Assembly (NCBI GenBank): GCA_022825825.1
Contig: JAJDWA010000011.1
Location: forward strand, 1 to 64,000
Direction of reading: 5' to 3'
DNA length: 64,000 nucleotides
From: Candidatus Poribacteria bacterium
GTDB lineage: Bacteria > Poribacteria > WGA-4E > WGA-3G
Positions 45,714-55,401 of the stretch are shown one piece after another. The notes beneath the pieces were generated by a model. That model was not told where the DNA came from and did no database searches. It saw only the letters and a program-made list of their open reading frames with translations. Within the stretch, counting starts at the first letter, position 1. Every line of letters begins with the position of its first letter. The translations under genes and the position numbers were made by a program.

Positions 45714-47162
45714 ATGTCTGATGCTCGTCCAAATATCGTGCTTATAACTACTGACCAACAACGCGGCGACTGTTTAGGTATTGATCCTGACGGTCCCGAC
45801 TGCCTGCAGACACCGAACCTGGACTGGATCGGCCGTAGCGGCACGCACTTCCGCCGCGGGTATGCCGAATGCCCGAGTTGTATCCCTGCCCGACGTGGCA
45901 TAATGACCGGTACCGCACCAGCTGCCAACGGAATGGTTGGGTATACAGGAGCACAATGGAATCCACCCCATACCCTTGCTGGCGAATTATCTGCTGCCGG
46001 TTATCAAACCGAGATGATAGGCAAACTACACCTAAGTCCACCGCGTAAACGATACGGTTTCGATCATCTCCAATTGTCCGATGCTACACATGGAACTGTG
46101 AACAACGACTATGTTGAATGGTTGCAGCAATATCACCGTCGCAACGATTATGATCCGGGAATGGCACACGGTGTTTCTGCTAACGGATGGGTTGGTCGTC
46201 CGCATCACCTGCCCGAAGAGCAGATGCACACCTTTTGGTGTGTTGACCGCGCTCTCAAATTCCTACGAAAACGTGATCCGTCAGTGCCGTATTTTCTCAA
46301 CATCTCCTTTATAGACCCGCATCCGCCTTTGACACCACCGCTCCACTATTACCAACGCTATATTCAGCGGGAACTTCCGCCACCTGTGGTCGGCGATTGG
46401 GCGCCAGAATTCGAGGGGGAGCAGAAGGGATTGAATCCAAATGCTTGGGAAATTTGCCTTGATAGCCACGATATGCAGTGTGCCCGTGCTGCTTATTACG
46501 GGATGATCAATTTCATTGACGATCAGATCGGCAGACTGCTCCAGAATGTCGGTAGTCTGAATGACTGTCTCGTCATTTTCACTTCCGACCACGGTGAGAT
46601 GCTGGGTGATCACAACATGTTCCGAAAAACCTTTCCGTACGAAGCTTCTGCACGAGTGCCTTTTCTCATGCGCGCACCAGCGAGATGGGGTTATCCGAAA
46701 GAAACCATCTGCCATAGTCCTGTCGGTTTACAGGACATCATGCCCACGATTCTTGACGCTGCAAAAATTGAGATTCCCAGCACCTGTACCGGTAAAAGTC
46801 TACTCCCAATCATGCGCGGCGATACTGATCGAGTAAGAGACTGTCTACACGGTGAACACTCCGGTTGCTACAATTACAAGCACGGCAACCATTATGTAAC
46901 TGATGGCCACCATAAGTACATCTGGTATTCCCAAACTGGCAGAGAACATCTTTTTAATCTGCAAGATGATCCGCACGAAACAATTGATTTGGCAGGCAAG
47001 GACGATGCAGAAACTCGACTAACGCCTTGGAGAAAGAGACTAATTGCGTTTCTACGTGACCGTCCTGAAGGTTTTACCGATGGCACAAGTCTGATAGCAG
47101 GGCAACCTCATAATGCTTTGCTGCCGGACTATCAACCCGATGCTACCTATCCTTATTTATAA
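45714..47162 (+). CDS. type I sulfatase (arylsulfatase family)
   Basis: A 482-residue sulfate-ester hydrolase without signal peptide. The N-terminal NIVLITTDQQRGD provides calcium-site Asp residues. The activation motif C-x-P-x-R is CIPAR with Cys56, to be converted to formylglycine by a maturation enzyme. The later SDHGEMLGDHNMFRK holds the remaining metal and catalytic residues, and the C-terminal part has the typical HKYIWYSQTGREHLFNLQDDPHE. Marine bacteria use such enzymes on sulfated polysaccharides or choline-O-sulfate-like esters. It follows the dimethylformamidase-like gene at 5 nt. No formylglycine-generating enzyme is in the window. Confidence 0.92.
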   Translation: MSDARPNIVLITTDQQRGDCLGIDPDGPDCLQTPNLDWIGRSGTHFRRGYAECPSCIPARRGIMTGTAPAANGMVGYTGAQWNPPHTLAGELSAAGYQTEMIGKLHLSPPRKRYGFDHLQLSDATHGTVNNDYVEWLQQYHRRNDYDPGMAHGVSANGWVGRPHHLPEEQMHTFWCVDRALKFLRKRDPSVPYFLNISFIDPHPPLTPPLHYYQRYIQRELPPPVVGDWAPEFEGEQKGLNPNAWEICLDSHDMQCARAAYYGMINFIDDQIGRLLQNVGSLNDCLVIFTSDHGEMLGDHNMFRKTFPYEASARVPFLMRAPARWGYPKETICHSPVGLQDIMPTILDAAKIEIPSTCTGKSLLPIMRGDTDRVRDCLHGEHSGCYNYKHGNHYVTDGHHKYIWYSQTGREHLFNLQDDPHETIDLAGKDDAETRLTPWRKRLIAFLRDRPEGFTDGTSLIAGQPHNALLPDYQPDATYPYL

Positions 47163-47193
47163 AGTTTCTGCTTAGGGAAAACCTTAAATTCTG

Positions 47194-47222
47194 TTGCGTC
47201 CTCGGTGATAGCGTGCTATCCT
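47194..47222 (+). promoter_or_regulatory. promoter of the radical SAM selenoprotein gene
   Basis: TTGCGT (47194-47199) and TATCCT (47217-47222) with a 17-nt spacer. The expected transcription start falls within one or two bases of the ATG at 47230, and no ribosome site precedes it, so the transcript may be leaderless. Confidence 0.55.
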
Positions 47223-47229
47223 ATTCAGT

Positions 47230-48624
47230 ATGGATAAGGAAACACAAAACTTCTCTGGTGCGGTACTCTTAATCTCCTGCTACGAACTCGGACACCGGCC
47301 GATGGGACTGACGCGTCCACTCGGTGCGCTTGAAGCTGCTGGATTTTTCCCTGATACCATTGACATTGCAGTTGAAACCTTGGACGCAGAAAAAGTTAAA
47401 CGCGCCCGGTTTATCGGTATCTCTGTTCCAATGCATACTGCCTTGCGGCTTGGTGTTCACCTTCTCCAACGAATTCGCGATCTCAATCCAGATGTTTCAA
47501 TATGCATGTATGGACTTTACGCTGAACTTAATTCGGATTATCTACTTTCACACGGGGTTGACTTTTGCATCGGTGGTGCAGCATCAACGCGACTTGTTGA
47601 ATTAGTGCAATCCCTTGTAGAAGAAAAAGGATTTGAGGCACAAAAACCTCGCCCTACAATTATAAAAAACGGAAAACTACCCTCTTTGGAAAAGTATGCA
47701 CGATTTGAGGATAACGGTGAGGTGCGAACCGTCGGATATACGGAGACAACGCACGGATGCAAGCATCTTTGCACGCACTGTCCTATCCCACCTGTCTATA
47801 ATGGCAAGTTTTTCGCTGTGAAACGAGAAACTGTGTTAGACGAAATTCAGAAACAGGTAGCTGAAGGGGCAACGCATATCACATTCGGAGATCCAGATTT
47901 TCTCAACGGACCGATGCATGGACTCCGAATTCTGCGCGCAATGCATGAGGCATTCCCTAATCTTACTTTTGACTTTACAACGAAGATTGAGCATATTCTC
48001 AAACACAGCAAACACTTCCCCGAATTTGCGAAACTCGGATGCCGATTTGTCATCTCTGCTGTGGAATCGCTGAGCGAAAAGGTGTTAACGATTTTAGAGA
48101 AACACCATACCCGCGCAGATGTTGAAACTGCAATTGACATCGTTCATGGTGCTGGCATCGCGCTGCGCCCAACATGGGTACCGTTCACACCGTGGACAAC
48201 CTTAGACGACTATCTTGAAATCCTTGAATTCGTTGGGACGCATCGCCTCATTTATCATGTTGATCCTGTGCAGTTTGCTGTTCGGTTGCTAATTCCTCCC
48301 GGTTCATATCTACTTAACAGTCCCGAAACGAAAGCACTTTCCCTTACACTTGATGAAACCGCCTTTAGTTATATTTGGGCACATCCCGATGCACGGATGG
48401 ATGAACTTCATAAAACGATTAATGCCCTTGTCCAAAATGATGCTCGAACCGGTGTTGATACGTTAGATACTTTCTATCGGATATGGGAACTTGCTGCTGA
48501 TATGCAGGGACAGGCTGCGCCGAAACCAAACAAGACTACCAATTTACCCGCACCTCGGATTACCGAGGCGTGGTTCTGCTGAGCAGAGCCTACTGAGGGG
48601 CAGTTTGCGCCGATTCAGGTTTAG
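47230..48624 (+). CDS. CUAEP-tail radical SAM selenoprotein (in-frame TGA read as Sec)
   Basis: A 464-residue protein if the TGA at 48580-48582 is read as selenocysteine. An N-terminal B12-binding-like domain (about residues 1-150, with RFIGISVPMHTALRLG) precedes a radical SAM core whose CKHLCTHC gives the 4Fe-4S ligands C177, C181 and C184. Next come ITFGDPDFLNG and a C-terminal helical part. The frame then reads TGC TGA GCA GAG CCT, that is Cys-Sec-Ala-Glu-Pro, and continues ten more codons to TAG at 48622. This is the C-terminal motif of the CUAEP/CCAEP-tail radical SAM family, in which Sec and Cys alternate at one site. The sequence after the TGA can fold as a hairpin. The exact reaction is unknown. 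Standard gene callers would stop at 48582. Confidence 0.85.
48583..48622 (+). promoter_or_regulatory. candidate bacterial SECIS hairpin
   Basis: Directly after the TGA, CTGA/TCAG (48593-48596 with 48615-48618) and GG.GC/GC.CC pairings around a loop near 48602-48606 form an imperfect stem-loop. Its apex lies about 20 nt after the TGA, in the distance range of bacterial SECIS elements. Folding was judged by eye. Confidence 0.5.
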
Positions 48625-48695
48625 TTTGTCAGAACAAGTATTTCCGATAAACGAGAATCAGATATTCAATTTACCTACAACAGGAGGTTGAAATA

Positions 48696-50933
48696 ATGAA
48701 AAAGTTGTTTCTGGCATTCGCCCTATTTTTCTCTGTAACATTGTGTCTATCAACTGCTTTCGCGCAATATGAACCCTCCACACAGATAGGTTTACCCGAA
48801 GGTGCCATTGCACGTTTCTGCAAAGGGACTATAGAGGAGATAATGTATTCCCCGGATGGCACGCGGTTTGCTGTTACCACATCCATTGGCGTTTGGATCT
48901 ACGATTCTCAAACTGGTGAAGAACTTGACCTAATAACAGGAAAACATACTGATAGCGTCTATTCCGCTGCGTATTCACCGGATAGTAAAACAATCGCAAT
49001 AACCAGTCGAGACGGGACGGTGAGATTATGGGATGCACGTACAGGTAAACTTCAAAAAACGCTCACTGGACATAAGCACTCGGTTTTGTCTGTTGCATAT
49101 TCCCCAGATGGTGGTACACTGGCAACTAGAGGTGTAGACGATACAATCCGACTTTGGAATGCACGCACAGATAAATATATAAAAACACTTAAAGGGCATA
49201 CAAAGGCCGTCTTGTCAGTTGTGTTCTCACCAGACAGTAAAACAATCGCAAGTAGCAGTAATGATGGCACAATCCGATTTTGGGATGTGGAGAGAGGACA
49301 ACTGATAAATACACTTTCTGGATATCCTCTATATCGGGACCTGATTGCTTACTCTCCAGATGGCAGGACGCTCCTGGTAGCAAACGATCCACATTACAAC
49401 CCAAATCGTAGGACGCAGATAATAGCACTTGATAAAATATACACGATACACATGTTGAATGTGGCTACTGGAAAACTTATAAGAACATTCTCTTCGCTGA
49501 ACTATATTAATTGTTTTACATTTTCTCCGGATGGAGAAACTATCGCAATTAGCGATGGAGAAAGATTTGGACTCTGGAATGCTACCACTGGGAAACATCT
49601 AAAAACCTTTATTGAGGAGATACATGAAGTCAATTCTATCGCATATTCACCCGATGGCAAAACAATCGCTACTGCAAGCATGGACGGGACGATTCGCTGG
49701 TGGAATGTGCAAACCGGAGAAAACATAGAAACATTCCCAAGGTTTATTGATGCGTATGGTCCTATAAAATACTCCCCCAACGGTAAAACCATTGCAATTA
49801 CTGAAGGGAAAGAGATAAGTCTATGGAATGTCACCACTGGAAAACATCTAAAAACACTTAAAGGACATGAACGTTTTATTTTTGGTATGGCGTTTTCTCC
49901 GGATGGAGATACCATTGCAACTGGTAGTACCGACGGGACAGCACGGTTGTGGAACGCACATACAGGAGAAACCATAAAAATACTCGTTACACATAGGAAC
50001 CATGTCAATACTCCTATTCGTATTGATACGCCTGTGTATTCACCAGATGGCAAAACAATTGCCGCTCATAGTAAGGACAATTGGGTGTGGCTATGGGAGA
50101 CACACACAGGAAAAACCATAATTGCGATTCCAGGGAAGGTTAGTCATTTTAGACGTTTCATGTTTTCACCAGATGGTCGGATACTTGCAACTAATAGTAG
50201 AGACAAGCCAGTACAATTGTGGGACACAATAACGGGAAAGAATATTAATACACTCATGGGACATGCATGGCACATTATGTTTTCGCCAGATGGCAAAACA
50301 ATTGCAACTTATACTGACGACATGGTGCAATTGTGGGATACAATTACAGGAGAAAACATCAATACACTTTTTGCACCAAATGCATACGTCATCGCAGTTT
50401 TGCATCTACATAATAAACCATTCGCAATTACTATCTACGAGGATAAAACATCGTCACTATGGGATGTTACCACGGGGCAGCTCATAAAAAAATTTAAGAG
50501 ACCTGGAGATGTATTTTCTAAATTTTTTGGATGGCTGAACCTTGAAAAAGTATCACGTTTTGACTATGATATCCAGTGTTCACCGACCAGCAATACATTT
50601 GTGACTATTGCAGATCACACCCCCGTACGGTTATGGAATATTACCACAGGAAAACTAATAGGAAAACCAATAAAACACCTCAAAGGCGAAGACGGATACA
50701 TCCGCGTTATGTATTCACCAGATGGGAAGACATTCGCGACCATTCCAGTTGGTGATGATTTTGAAGGAGGCACAGTTCGACTGTGGGATGCTGCCACAGG
50801 TAAACACTTGAAAACACTCAGAGGGCATTCGAATTGTGATTATGACTCAGTTACGTATTCCCCTGACAGCAAGACAATCGCAACGGGACATTATGATGGT
50901 ACAATCATACTATGGGATATACCCTCACGGTAA
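48696..50933 (+). CDS. exported WD40-repeat protein
   Basis: A 745-residue secreted protein: signal peptide (LFLAFALFFSVTLCLSTAFA) followed by about 14 WD40 units from residue 40 to the end, probably two beta-propellers. The units are of the high-identity bacterial style (YSPDGKTIA, GTIRLWD, LKGH). No kinase or other enzyme domain is attached. Proteins of this kind act as binding scaffolds, and many copies per genome are typical of Poribacteria. AGGAGG lies 8 nt before the ATG. Some blades are diverged (around residues 215-250 and 560-640). Confidence 0.9.
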   Translation: MKKLFLAFALFFSVTLCLSTAFAQYEPSTQIGLPEGAIARFCKGTIEEIMYSPDGTRFAVTTSIGVWIYDSQTGEELDLITGKHTDSVYSAAYSPDSKTIAITSRDGTVRLWDARTGKLQKTLTGHKHSVLSVAYSPDGGTLATRGVDDTIRLWNARTDKYIKTLKGHTKAVLSVVFSPDSKTIASSSNDGTIRFWDVERGQLINTLSGYPLYRDLIAYSPDGRTLLVANDPHYNPNRRTQIIALDKIYTIHMLNVATGKLIRTFSSLNYINCFTFSPDGETIAISDGERFGLWNATTGKHLKTFIEEIHEVNSIAYSPDGKTIATASMDGTIRWWNVQTGENIETFPRFIDAYGPIKYSPNGKTIAITEGKEISLWNVTTGKHLKTLKGHERFIFGMAFSPDGDTIATGSTDGTARLWNAHTGETIKILVTHRNHVNTPIRIDTPVYSPDGKTIAAHSKDNWVWLWETHTGKTIIAIPGKVSHFRRFMFSPDGRILATNSRDKPVQLWDTITGKNINTLMGHAWHIMFSPDGKTIATYTDDMVQLWDTITGENINTLFAPNAYVIAVLHLHNKPFAITIYEDKTSSLWDVTTGQLIKKFKRPGDVFSKFFGWLNLEKVSRFDYDIQCSPTSNTFVTIADHTPVRLWNITTGKLIGKPIKHLKGEDGYIRVMYSPDGKTFATIPVGDDFEGGTVRLWDAATGKHLKTLRGHSNCDYDSVTYSPDSKTIATGHYDGTIILWDIPSR

Positions 50934-50974
50934 GCAATCGGTATTCATACCGACAATAATAAAAAGGAGAAGAT

Positions 50975-51661
50975 ATGACAGAACAATTACAAGAACTACT
51001 CGATTTAGAAACTGCACCTATTGCAGTAACATTTCACGACGCGCAACCTGATGGTGTTTCCCGCGTGGAAAAAGCTGAGGCATCCGGCTGCACCTATTGG
51101 AAACGTGCATCGGAAGGTAAGACCTTCTACACCGAGGCATCCGACCACTACAACTGTCCGATTGGGTGTTATACCCATAATGTTGAACTACCTGACGCAC
51201 AGATGGAGGAATTGGAAAACACGCTCGGACTGATGGGTGAACTCGGTTATATTAGTATGGACGAGGTCCCTGGCATTCCTCGGAGGGAAGACGCTTTTAA
51301 AAATGCGGTTTACGCTCCTTTAGCAGACACAACTGACATACCAGATGTTGTTCTTATCTCTGGCACGCCGAAGCAGATGATGCTCTTAGTAGAAGCTGCA
51401 ACCGCTGCAGGAATCGGTACAGAAAACGGTGTGATGGGCAGACCGACGTGTGCTGTCATACCGGCCGTTATGCAGTCTGATAAAGGGGCAAGTAGTTTAG
51501 GGTGCATCGGCAACCGCGTTTATACTGCACTCTCTGATGATGATTTCTACTTCGCCTTCCCGGGCAAACACATTGATGCACTCGTTAAAAAGTTAGAGAC
51601 AATTGTGAATGCAAACCGTGCATTAGAAGAATATCATCAGCAGCGCCAAGCGGAGATTTAA
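50975..51661 (+). CDS. DUF169 family protein
   Basis: A 228-residue cytoplasmic protein of the DUF169 family. Conserved parts are the opening LLDLETAPIAVTF, the Cys-containing GCTYW and YNCPIGCYTHN (possible metal or cofactor ligands), VVLISGTPKQMMLL, and GMPTC-like GRPTCAVIPAVM, SSLGCIGNR and YFAFPG towards the end. The family is of unknown function and is often found near oxidoreductases in anaerobes. An AAGGAG site precedes the ATG. Its stop is immediately followed by the SDR start (TAAATG), so the two are coupled. Confidence 0.85.
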   Translation: MTEQLQELLDLETAPIAVTFHDAQPDGVSRVEKAEASGCTYWKRASEGKTFYTEASDHYNCPIGCYTHNVELPDAQMEELENTLGLMGELGYISMDEVPGIPRREDAFKNAVYAPLADTTDIPDVVLISGTPKQMMLLVEAATAAGIGTENGVMGRPTCAVIPAVMQSDKGASSLGCIGNRVYTALSDDDFYFAFPGKHIDALVKKLETIVNANRALEEYHQQRQAEI

Positions 51662-52468
51662 ATGCATACCGTTGCAGTTATTACGGGTGCAGCGAGGGGT
51701 ATCGGCCGGGGTTTGGCAGAACGGTTCGCTGCAGAAGGGATGGCGGTTGTCCTTGCAGATATTGAAGAAGAACCTTTAGCCAATCTTGAGGCTGACTTGT
51801 GTGCGAAAGGTGCGACTGTACTTGCTGTAAAAACAGATGTCTCAAACGCTGAAGATGTTGAAAATCTTGCAGTCCAAACGTATGATACATTTGGTGCGGT
51901 GCATATTCTCTGCAACAATGCAGGTGTTGTTTGTAGTCGTCCTATCTGGGAGCATACCGTCGCCGATTGGGAATGGGTGTTAGGCGTTAACCTATGGGGT
52001 GTAATTCACGGTATCCGTACGTTTGTTCCCCGCATGCTCGCGCAAGATACTGAGTGTCATATCGTCAACACCGCTTCGATTCTTGGTTTAGTACGCGGTC
52101 CGGGTGAAGGTATTTATAAGGTAAGTAAACACGGTGTTGTTACGCTTTCGGAAACGCTCGCTGATGAATTGGCACAAAAAGGATCGCAGATTCAGGTGCA
52201 TGTGTTGTGTCCCGGTTGGGTTCGGACAGGTATCTTAGACTCTGTCCGAAACCGCCCAGATGCTTTACAAAACCCAACAGAGAAAACGCAGCTTCAACAA
52301 ACTATAGGTGCTTCTCGGAATGTACGCGCTGAGATGGAGGCGGGGATGTCGCCTGTGGAAGTAGCTGAACATGTCTATAAGGCTATCCAGACTGGCACTT
52401 TTTATATTTTTACACATCCTGAACACAAAACGTGGATTCAGGTGCGTATGGAAAGTATCCTTGGATAG
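51662..52468 (+). CDS. short-chain dehydrogenase/reductase
   Basis: A 268-residue NAD(P)-dependent oxidoreductase of the classical SDR type: TGAARGIGRG cofactor loop at the N-terminus, an acidic residue after the second strand (LADIEEE) that favours NAD, CNNAG at about residue 84, the catalytic Ser in NTASILG and Tyr-x-x-x-Lys as YKVSK. The substrate cannot be told. The start codon abuts the DUF169 stop, so the two probably share a pathway. Confidence 0.92.
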   Translation: MHTVAVITGAARGIGRGLAERFAAEGMAVVLADIEEEPLANLEADLCAKGATVLAVKTDVSNAEDVENLAVQTYDTFGAVHILCNNAGVVCSRPIWEHTVADWEWVLGVNLWGVIHGIRTFVPRMLAQDTECHIVNTASILGLVRGPGEGIYKVSKHGVVTLSETLADELAQKGSQIQVHVLCPGWVRTGILDSVRNRPDALQNPTEKTQLQQTIGASRNVRAEMEAGMSPVEVAEHVYKAIQTGTFYIFTHPEHKTWIQVRMESILG

Positions 52469-52629
52469 TGCCAATGTCATTGCCTTACTGATAACAAGTT
52501 GTATGTTCCTACAGCAAATCTTGCACAGGAAAAGTCTAAAAAGAATTCTATAACCATAACATTCATTGCCACATCATAATGATTTATGGTGAATTAGAAA
52601 AATAAATAAACACTTTCTTCCCACGGTAG

Positions 52630-52649
52630 GCGAGGTTTCCTAACCTCGC
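52630..52649. repeat. short intergenic palindrome
   Basis: A perfect 8-bp stem GCGAGGTT/AACCTCGC with loop TCCT, preceded by GGTAG. The core GGTTTCCTAACC recurs in the pair at 41.7 kb and near 63.95 kb. Confidence 0.75.
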
Positions 52650-52709
52650 TGGTGTGTAAAGTGTTCAATTAATTCTAAAATTTACCATAATATCATTAGG
52701 AGTGAAGCC

Positions 52710-53111
52710 ATGTTGAAATCTATTTTCCGTTTCTCAGTTTTTTTATCTGCAATTGCATTGCCATCTTTCGCCGATCTGACACAGCAAGACCTTAATGAGA
52801 TTCGCTTGATTGTCAAAGAGGAAATTGAGAAGGAAATCATGCCTATGAAAACAGAGATAACCTCAATAAAGATAGAGATTGCAGCTGTTAAAGGAGAAAT
52901 TGCGCGGGTACAAGGCAAACTTGACCGTTTTGGCAGAAATATTATATGGGCAATTGCTATGTTTGCAGTTGGGATTATCCCTCACAGAATTATCGCATGG
53001 CGCAAAAGAAGGCTTCGCTTACAAGAAGAACATATTAAAGAAAAGAAGACTCAAGCAGAACTCATAGCAGAGATAGAAAAACTTAAACAACAACGTATTG
53101 TAAATCCTTGA
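52710..53111 (+). CDS. small exported coiled-coil membrane protein
   Basis: A 133-residue protein: signal peptide (FRFSVFLSAIALPSFA), a coiled coil with regular Ile/Glu/Lys heptads (about residues 25-72), one transmembrane helix (about 78-97) and a basic, helical cytoplasmic tail (WRKRRLRLQEE...). No family was recognised; similar small proteins occur in families expanded in Poribacteria-like genomes. It may oligomerise through its coiled coil. An AGGAG site precedes the ATG. Confidence 0.75.
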   Translation: MLKSIFRFSVFLSAIALPSFADLTQQDLNEIRLIVKEEIEKEIMPMKTEITSIKIEIAAVKGEIARVQGKLDRFGRNIIWAIAMFAVGIIPHRIIAWRKRRLRLQEEHIKEKKTQAELIAEIEKLKQQRIVNP

Positions 53112-53121
53112 AAAGCATCGC

Positions 53122-54012
53122 CTATCCCATTGCAAGCCGTTTTTTCTGCTCTTCCAACATCTTCTTTTGACGTTTTACTCGTTCCGGCACTAAACGTTCT
53201 CGCTGTGCTGTCGGCTTAAAATCTAATCGGTCTTTGCCCAACCCATATAGAACTGCCATCTCTACTGGCGAGAAATCATCAGGATTTTCGCGATTGAAAT
53301 TCATCGGTTCCTTGAGGGCAACCGGAGGATTTGTGATAAAGCGCGCGCGTCCCGAAGGATTCTGTGATGCTGAATGCAAGATGAACGGGTGTAAGAGGAC
53401 AACGTCACCAGCATTCCCAGTAATTTCTACAAAGTCTTTACATTTTTCATATAATTGCCCGAAACCTTGTCCCGGTAGCAAACCTTCTGGATGTGCATAT
53501 AGATGTTGTGCCACATGTTGCACCGAATCGCAGGCGACATAAGTGCCACCGCTTTTCGGATAAATATCAGACCAGACAACAATAGTAAGCAATCCTTGCT
53601 CAGGACTATCTAAAAAGTGGCGAAAGAAATCTCCATCCTTATGCCAACCGCTGAAGTGAGACTCAGGCGGTTGCCATTCTGTGTCTGCACCTAACGCAAA
53701 GTTGATAATAAAACCATCCCCCCAAGAAGGTTCTGTATTGGCAATCCTGTCTTCGCCACCGAGCAGGTCACAAATAGCATCCCATGCTCTCGGCGCGATT
53801 TCTCGAATTGGCATGCGATTCATTGAGGGGAGATGGATGCGTGGTTCTTCCCAAGTTGTAGAGTCGTCAGGGGCATAACCGAGCCGTTTGAAAGCAAATG
53901 CTCGCCACTCTGCTGCTAATTCTCGCGAAAAGCAGTCTTTCAGGACAACATGTCCCTTTTTAATAAAATGGTCTATATCTGATTCTGTAAGTGTTTTGTA
54001 AGTTTTTGACAT
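53122..54012 (-). CDS. phytanoyl-CoA dioxygenase family protein
   Basis: A 296-residue Fe(II)/2-oxoglutarate dioxygenase of the PhyH family. The iron pair is in SGWHKDGDFF (H-x-D), the distal His in LHPFILHSASQN, and the co-substrate Arg in GRARFITNPPV. The length is usual, with a basic C-terminal tail (ERVKRQKKMLEEQKKR). It lies 9 nt after the stop of the Tm-1-like gene on the same strand, so the pair is an operon. The substrate is unknown. Confidence 0.9.
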   Translation of the reverse strand: MSKTYKTLTESDIDHFIKKGHVVLKDCFSRELAAEWRAFAFKRLGYAPDDSTTWEEPRIHLPSMNRMPIREIAPRAWDAICDLLGGEDRIANTEPSWGDGFIINFALGADTEWQPPESHFSGWHKDGDFFRHFLDSPEQGLLTIVVWSDIYPKSGGTYVACDSVQHVAQHLYAHPEGLLPGQGFGQLYEKCKDFVEITGNAGDVVLLHPFILHSASQNPSGRARFITNPPVALKEPMNFNRENPDDFSPVEMAVLYGLGKDRLDFKPTAQRERLVPERVKRQKKMLEEQKKRLAMG

Positions 54013-54021
54013 CTGTTTCTC

Positions 54022-55230
54022 TTATTTCAGGCTATCCAACAATGTTTCTGCAAGTTTGGTAGCAAATTCGTCATCGTTGATATGAGCGTCCATTTCAATT
54101 ACTGTAACATTGTCACCGATGTGTGCGTTTAGATTTTCTCGCCAGGCATCTCGCGCTTCGGGTGAATCAAAAGGTTGCCCTGTTTTATCAATTGCGGATA
54201 CGCCTTGTGTCGGAATGAGGACAGTTGTGGGTCCTTTTGCTTCACTGAGTTTGTGTGCCATGATTTTGCCTAACTCGGCAGTTTCTTCAGGGGTTGTCCG
54301 CATCAGCGTGACAGTTGGATTGTGCTGATAGAAATGTCGTTCACTAAACTTTTCTGGCACGGTGTCAGGAGGACCGAAGTTCACCATGTCCAAGGCACCG
54401 GGAGCAATCACTTGAGGTAAGCCTGCTTGTCCTACAGCTTCCAACCGTTCAGGGCCGGCACTGAGAATTCCGCCTACCAATTCGTCTGCAAGTTCTGTTG
54501 TTGTTACGTCTAACACGCCAGCAAGGAATCCGCCTTTGACGAGGTCCTCCATCGCGCGCCCGCCTGTACCTGTTGCATGAAAAACGAGCACTTCGTAGCC
54601 AGCGGCTTCAAGAATTTCACGCGCTTTTGTAACGCATGGTGTTGTTACACCAAACATTGTGGCAGCAATTAAGGGCTTATCGTCTGCTTCCTCTGGTGCT
54701 TCAGCAGTAACCATGCCGACAATTGCCCCAGCAGCGTTTGCAAGAATCTGTCGGGACAAACGGTTGATACCAGCAATATCAACGACAGAATACATCATAC
54801 TTATGTCTTTAGATTGTACATAGGGACTTGTGTCTCCTGATGCCAGCGTTGATACCATGAGTTTCGGAACGCCCACAGGTAACGCCTGCATTGCTGTCGT
54901 CCCAATTGTGGTGCCAGCAGACCCACCGAGCGAGATGATACCATCAATTTCACCAGCAGCATGTTTCTGGGCAATCAACGTAGCTGCTCCTTGTGCCATT
55001 ACAGCGACACTATTGCCTCGGTCACCTTCGTCCCGCAATGCCTTTAGAGATGAACCACCAGCCTGTGCCACTTCATCAGCAGAAATATCGGGGGTTAACT
55101 GTGGTTCTCCCAAGATTCCTGTATTGACAACACATGTTGAAACACCGCTTGATTCTATTTGTGCTTTGATGAAGCCAAATTCTATACCTTTAGTATCCAT
55201 TGTTCCGACAATGCAAACTGTTTTCGCCAT
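54022..55230 (-). CDS. Tm-1-like ATP-binding domain protein (UPF0261)
   Basis: A 402-residue cytoplasmic protein of the Tm-1/UPF0261 family. It starts KTVCIVGTMDTKGIEFGFIK and contains GIISLGGSAGTTIGTTAM and GVPKLMVSTLASGDTSPYV. The C-terminal half has FHATGTGGRAMEDLV and PTVTLMRTTPEE, and ends with PTQGVSAIDKTGQPFDSPEA. The plant homologue Tm-1 binds ATP and blocks tobamovirus replication; bacterial members are of unknown role and are often linked to catabolic genes. The start at 55230 has GGAGG about 8 nt upstream; the longer frame to 55326 lacks one. Confidence 0.88.
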   Translation of the reverse strand: MAKTVCIVGTMDTKGIEFGFIKAQIESSGVSTCVVNTGILGEPQLTPDISADEVAQAGGSSLKALRDEGDRGNSVAVMAQGAATLIAQKHAAGEIDGIISLGGSAGTTIGTTAMQALPVGVPKLMVSTLASGDTSPYVQSKDISMMYSVVDIAGINRLSRQILANAAGAIVGMVTAEAPEEADDKPLIAATMFGVTTPCVTKAREILEAAGYEVLVFHATGTGGRAMEDLVKGGFLAGVLDVTTTELADELVGGILSAGPERLEAVGQAGLPQVIAPGALDMVNFGPPDTVPEKFSERHFYQHNPTVTLMRTTPEETAELGKIMAHKLSEAKGPTTVLIPTQGVSAIDKTGQPFDSPEARDAWRENLNAHIGDNVTVIEMDAHINDDEFATKLAETLLDSLK

Positions 55231-55401
55231 CAGCAGAATCCTCCAATTTGTTTGCTGAATTGTGTTGACAATTATATGTAGTGAAATAAAATGTGTCAAG
55301 TACATTTTGTAATACAACTCATTCAAAATTATGCACCTTTTTCACCCTAACTCGCGTCATTATATATGAGTGAGTAAAGATATGCTTTCTGGAGGCTTTT
55401 G

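Noticed and set aside
48840-50930. Repetitive DNA that could suggest a tandem repeat or CRISPR-like array
   Set aside because: The periodicity is that of WD40 coding units with varied codons; no constant repeats with unique spacers.
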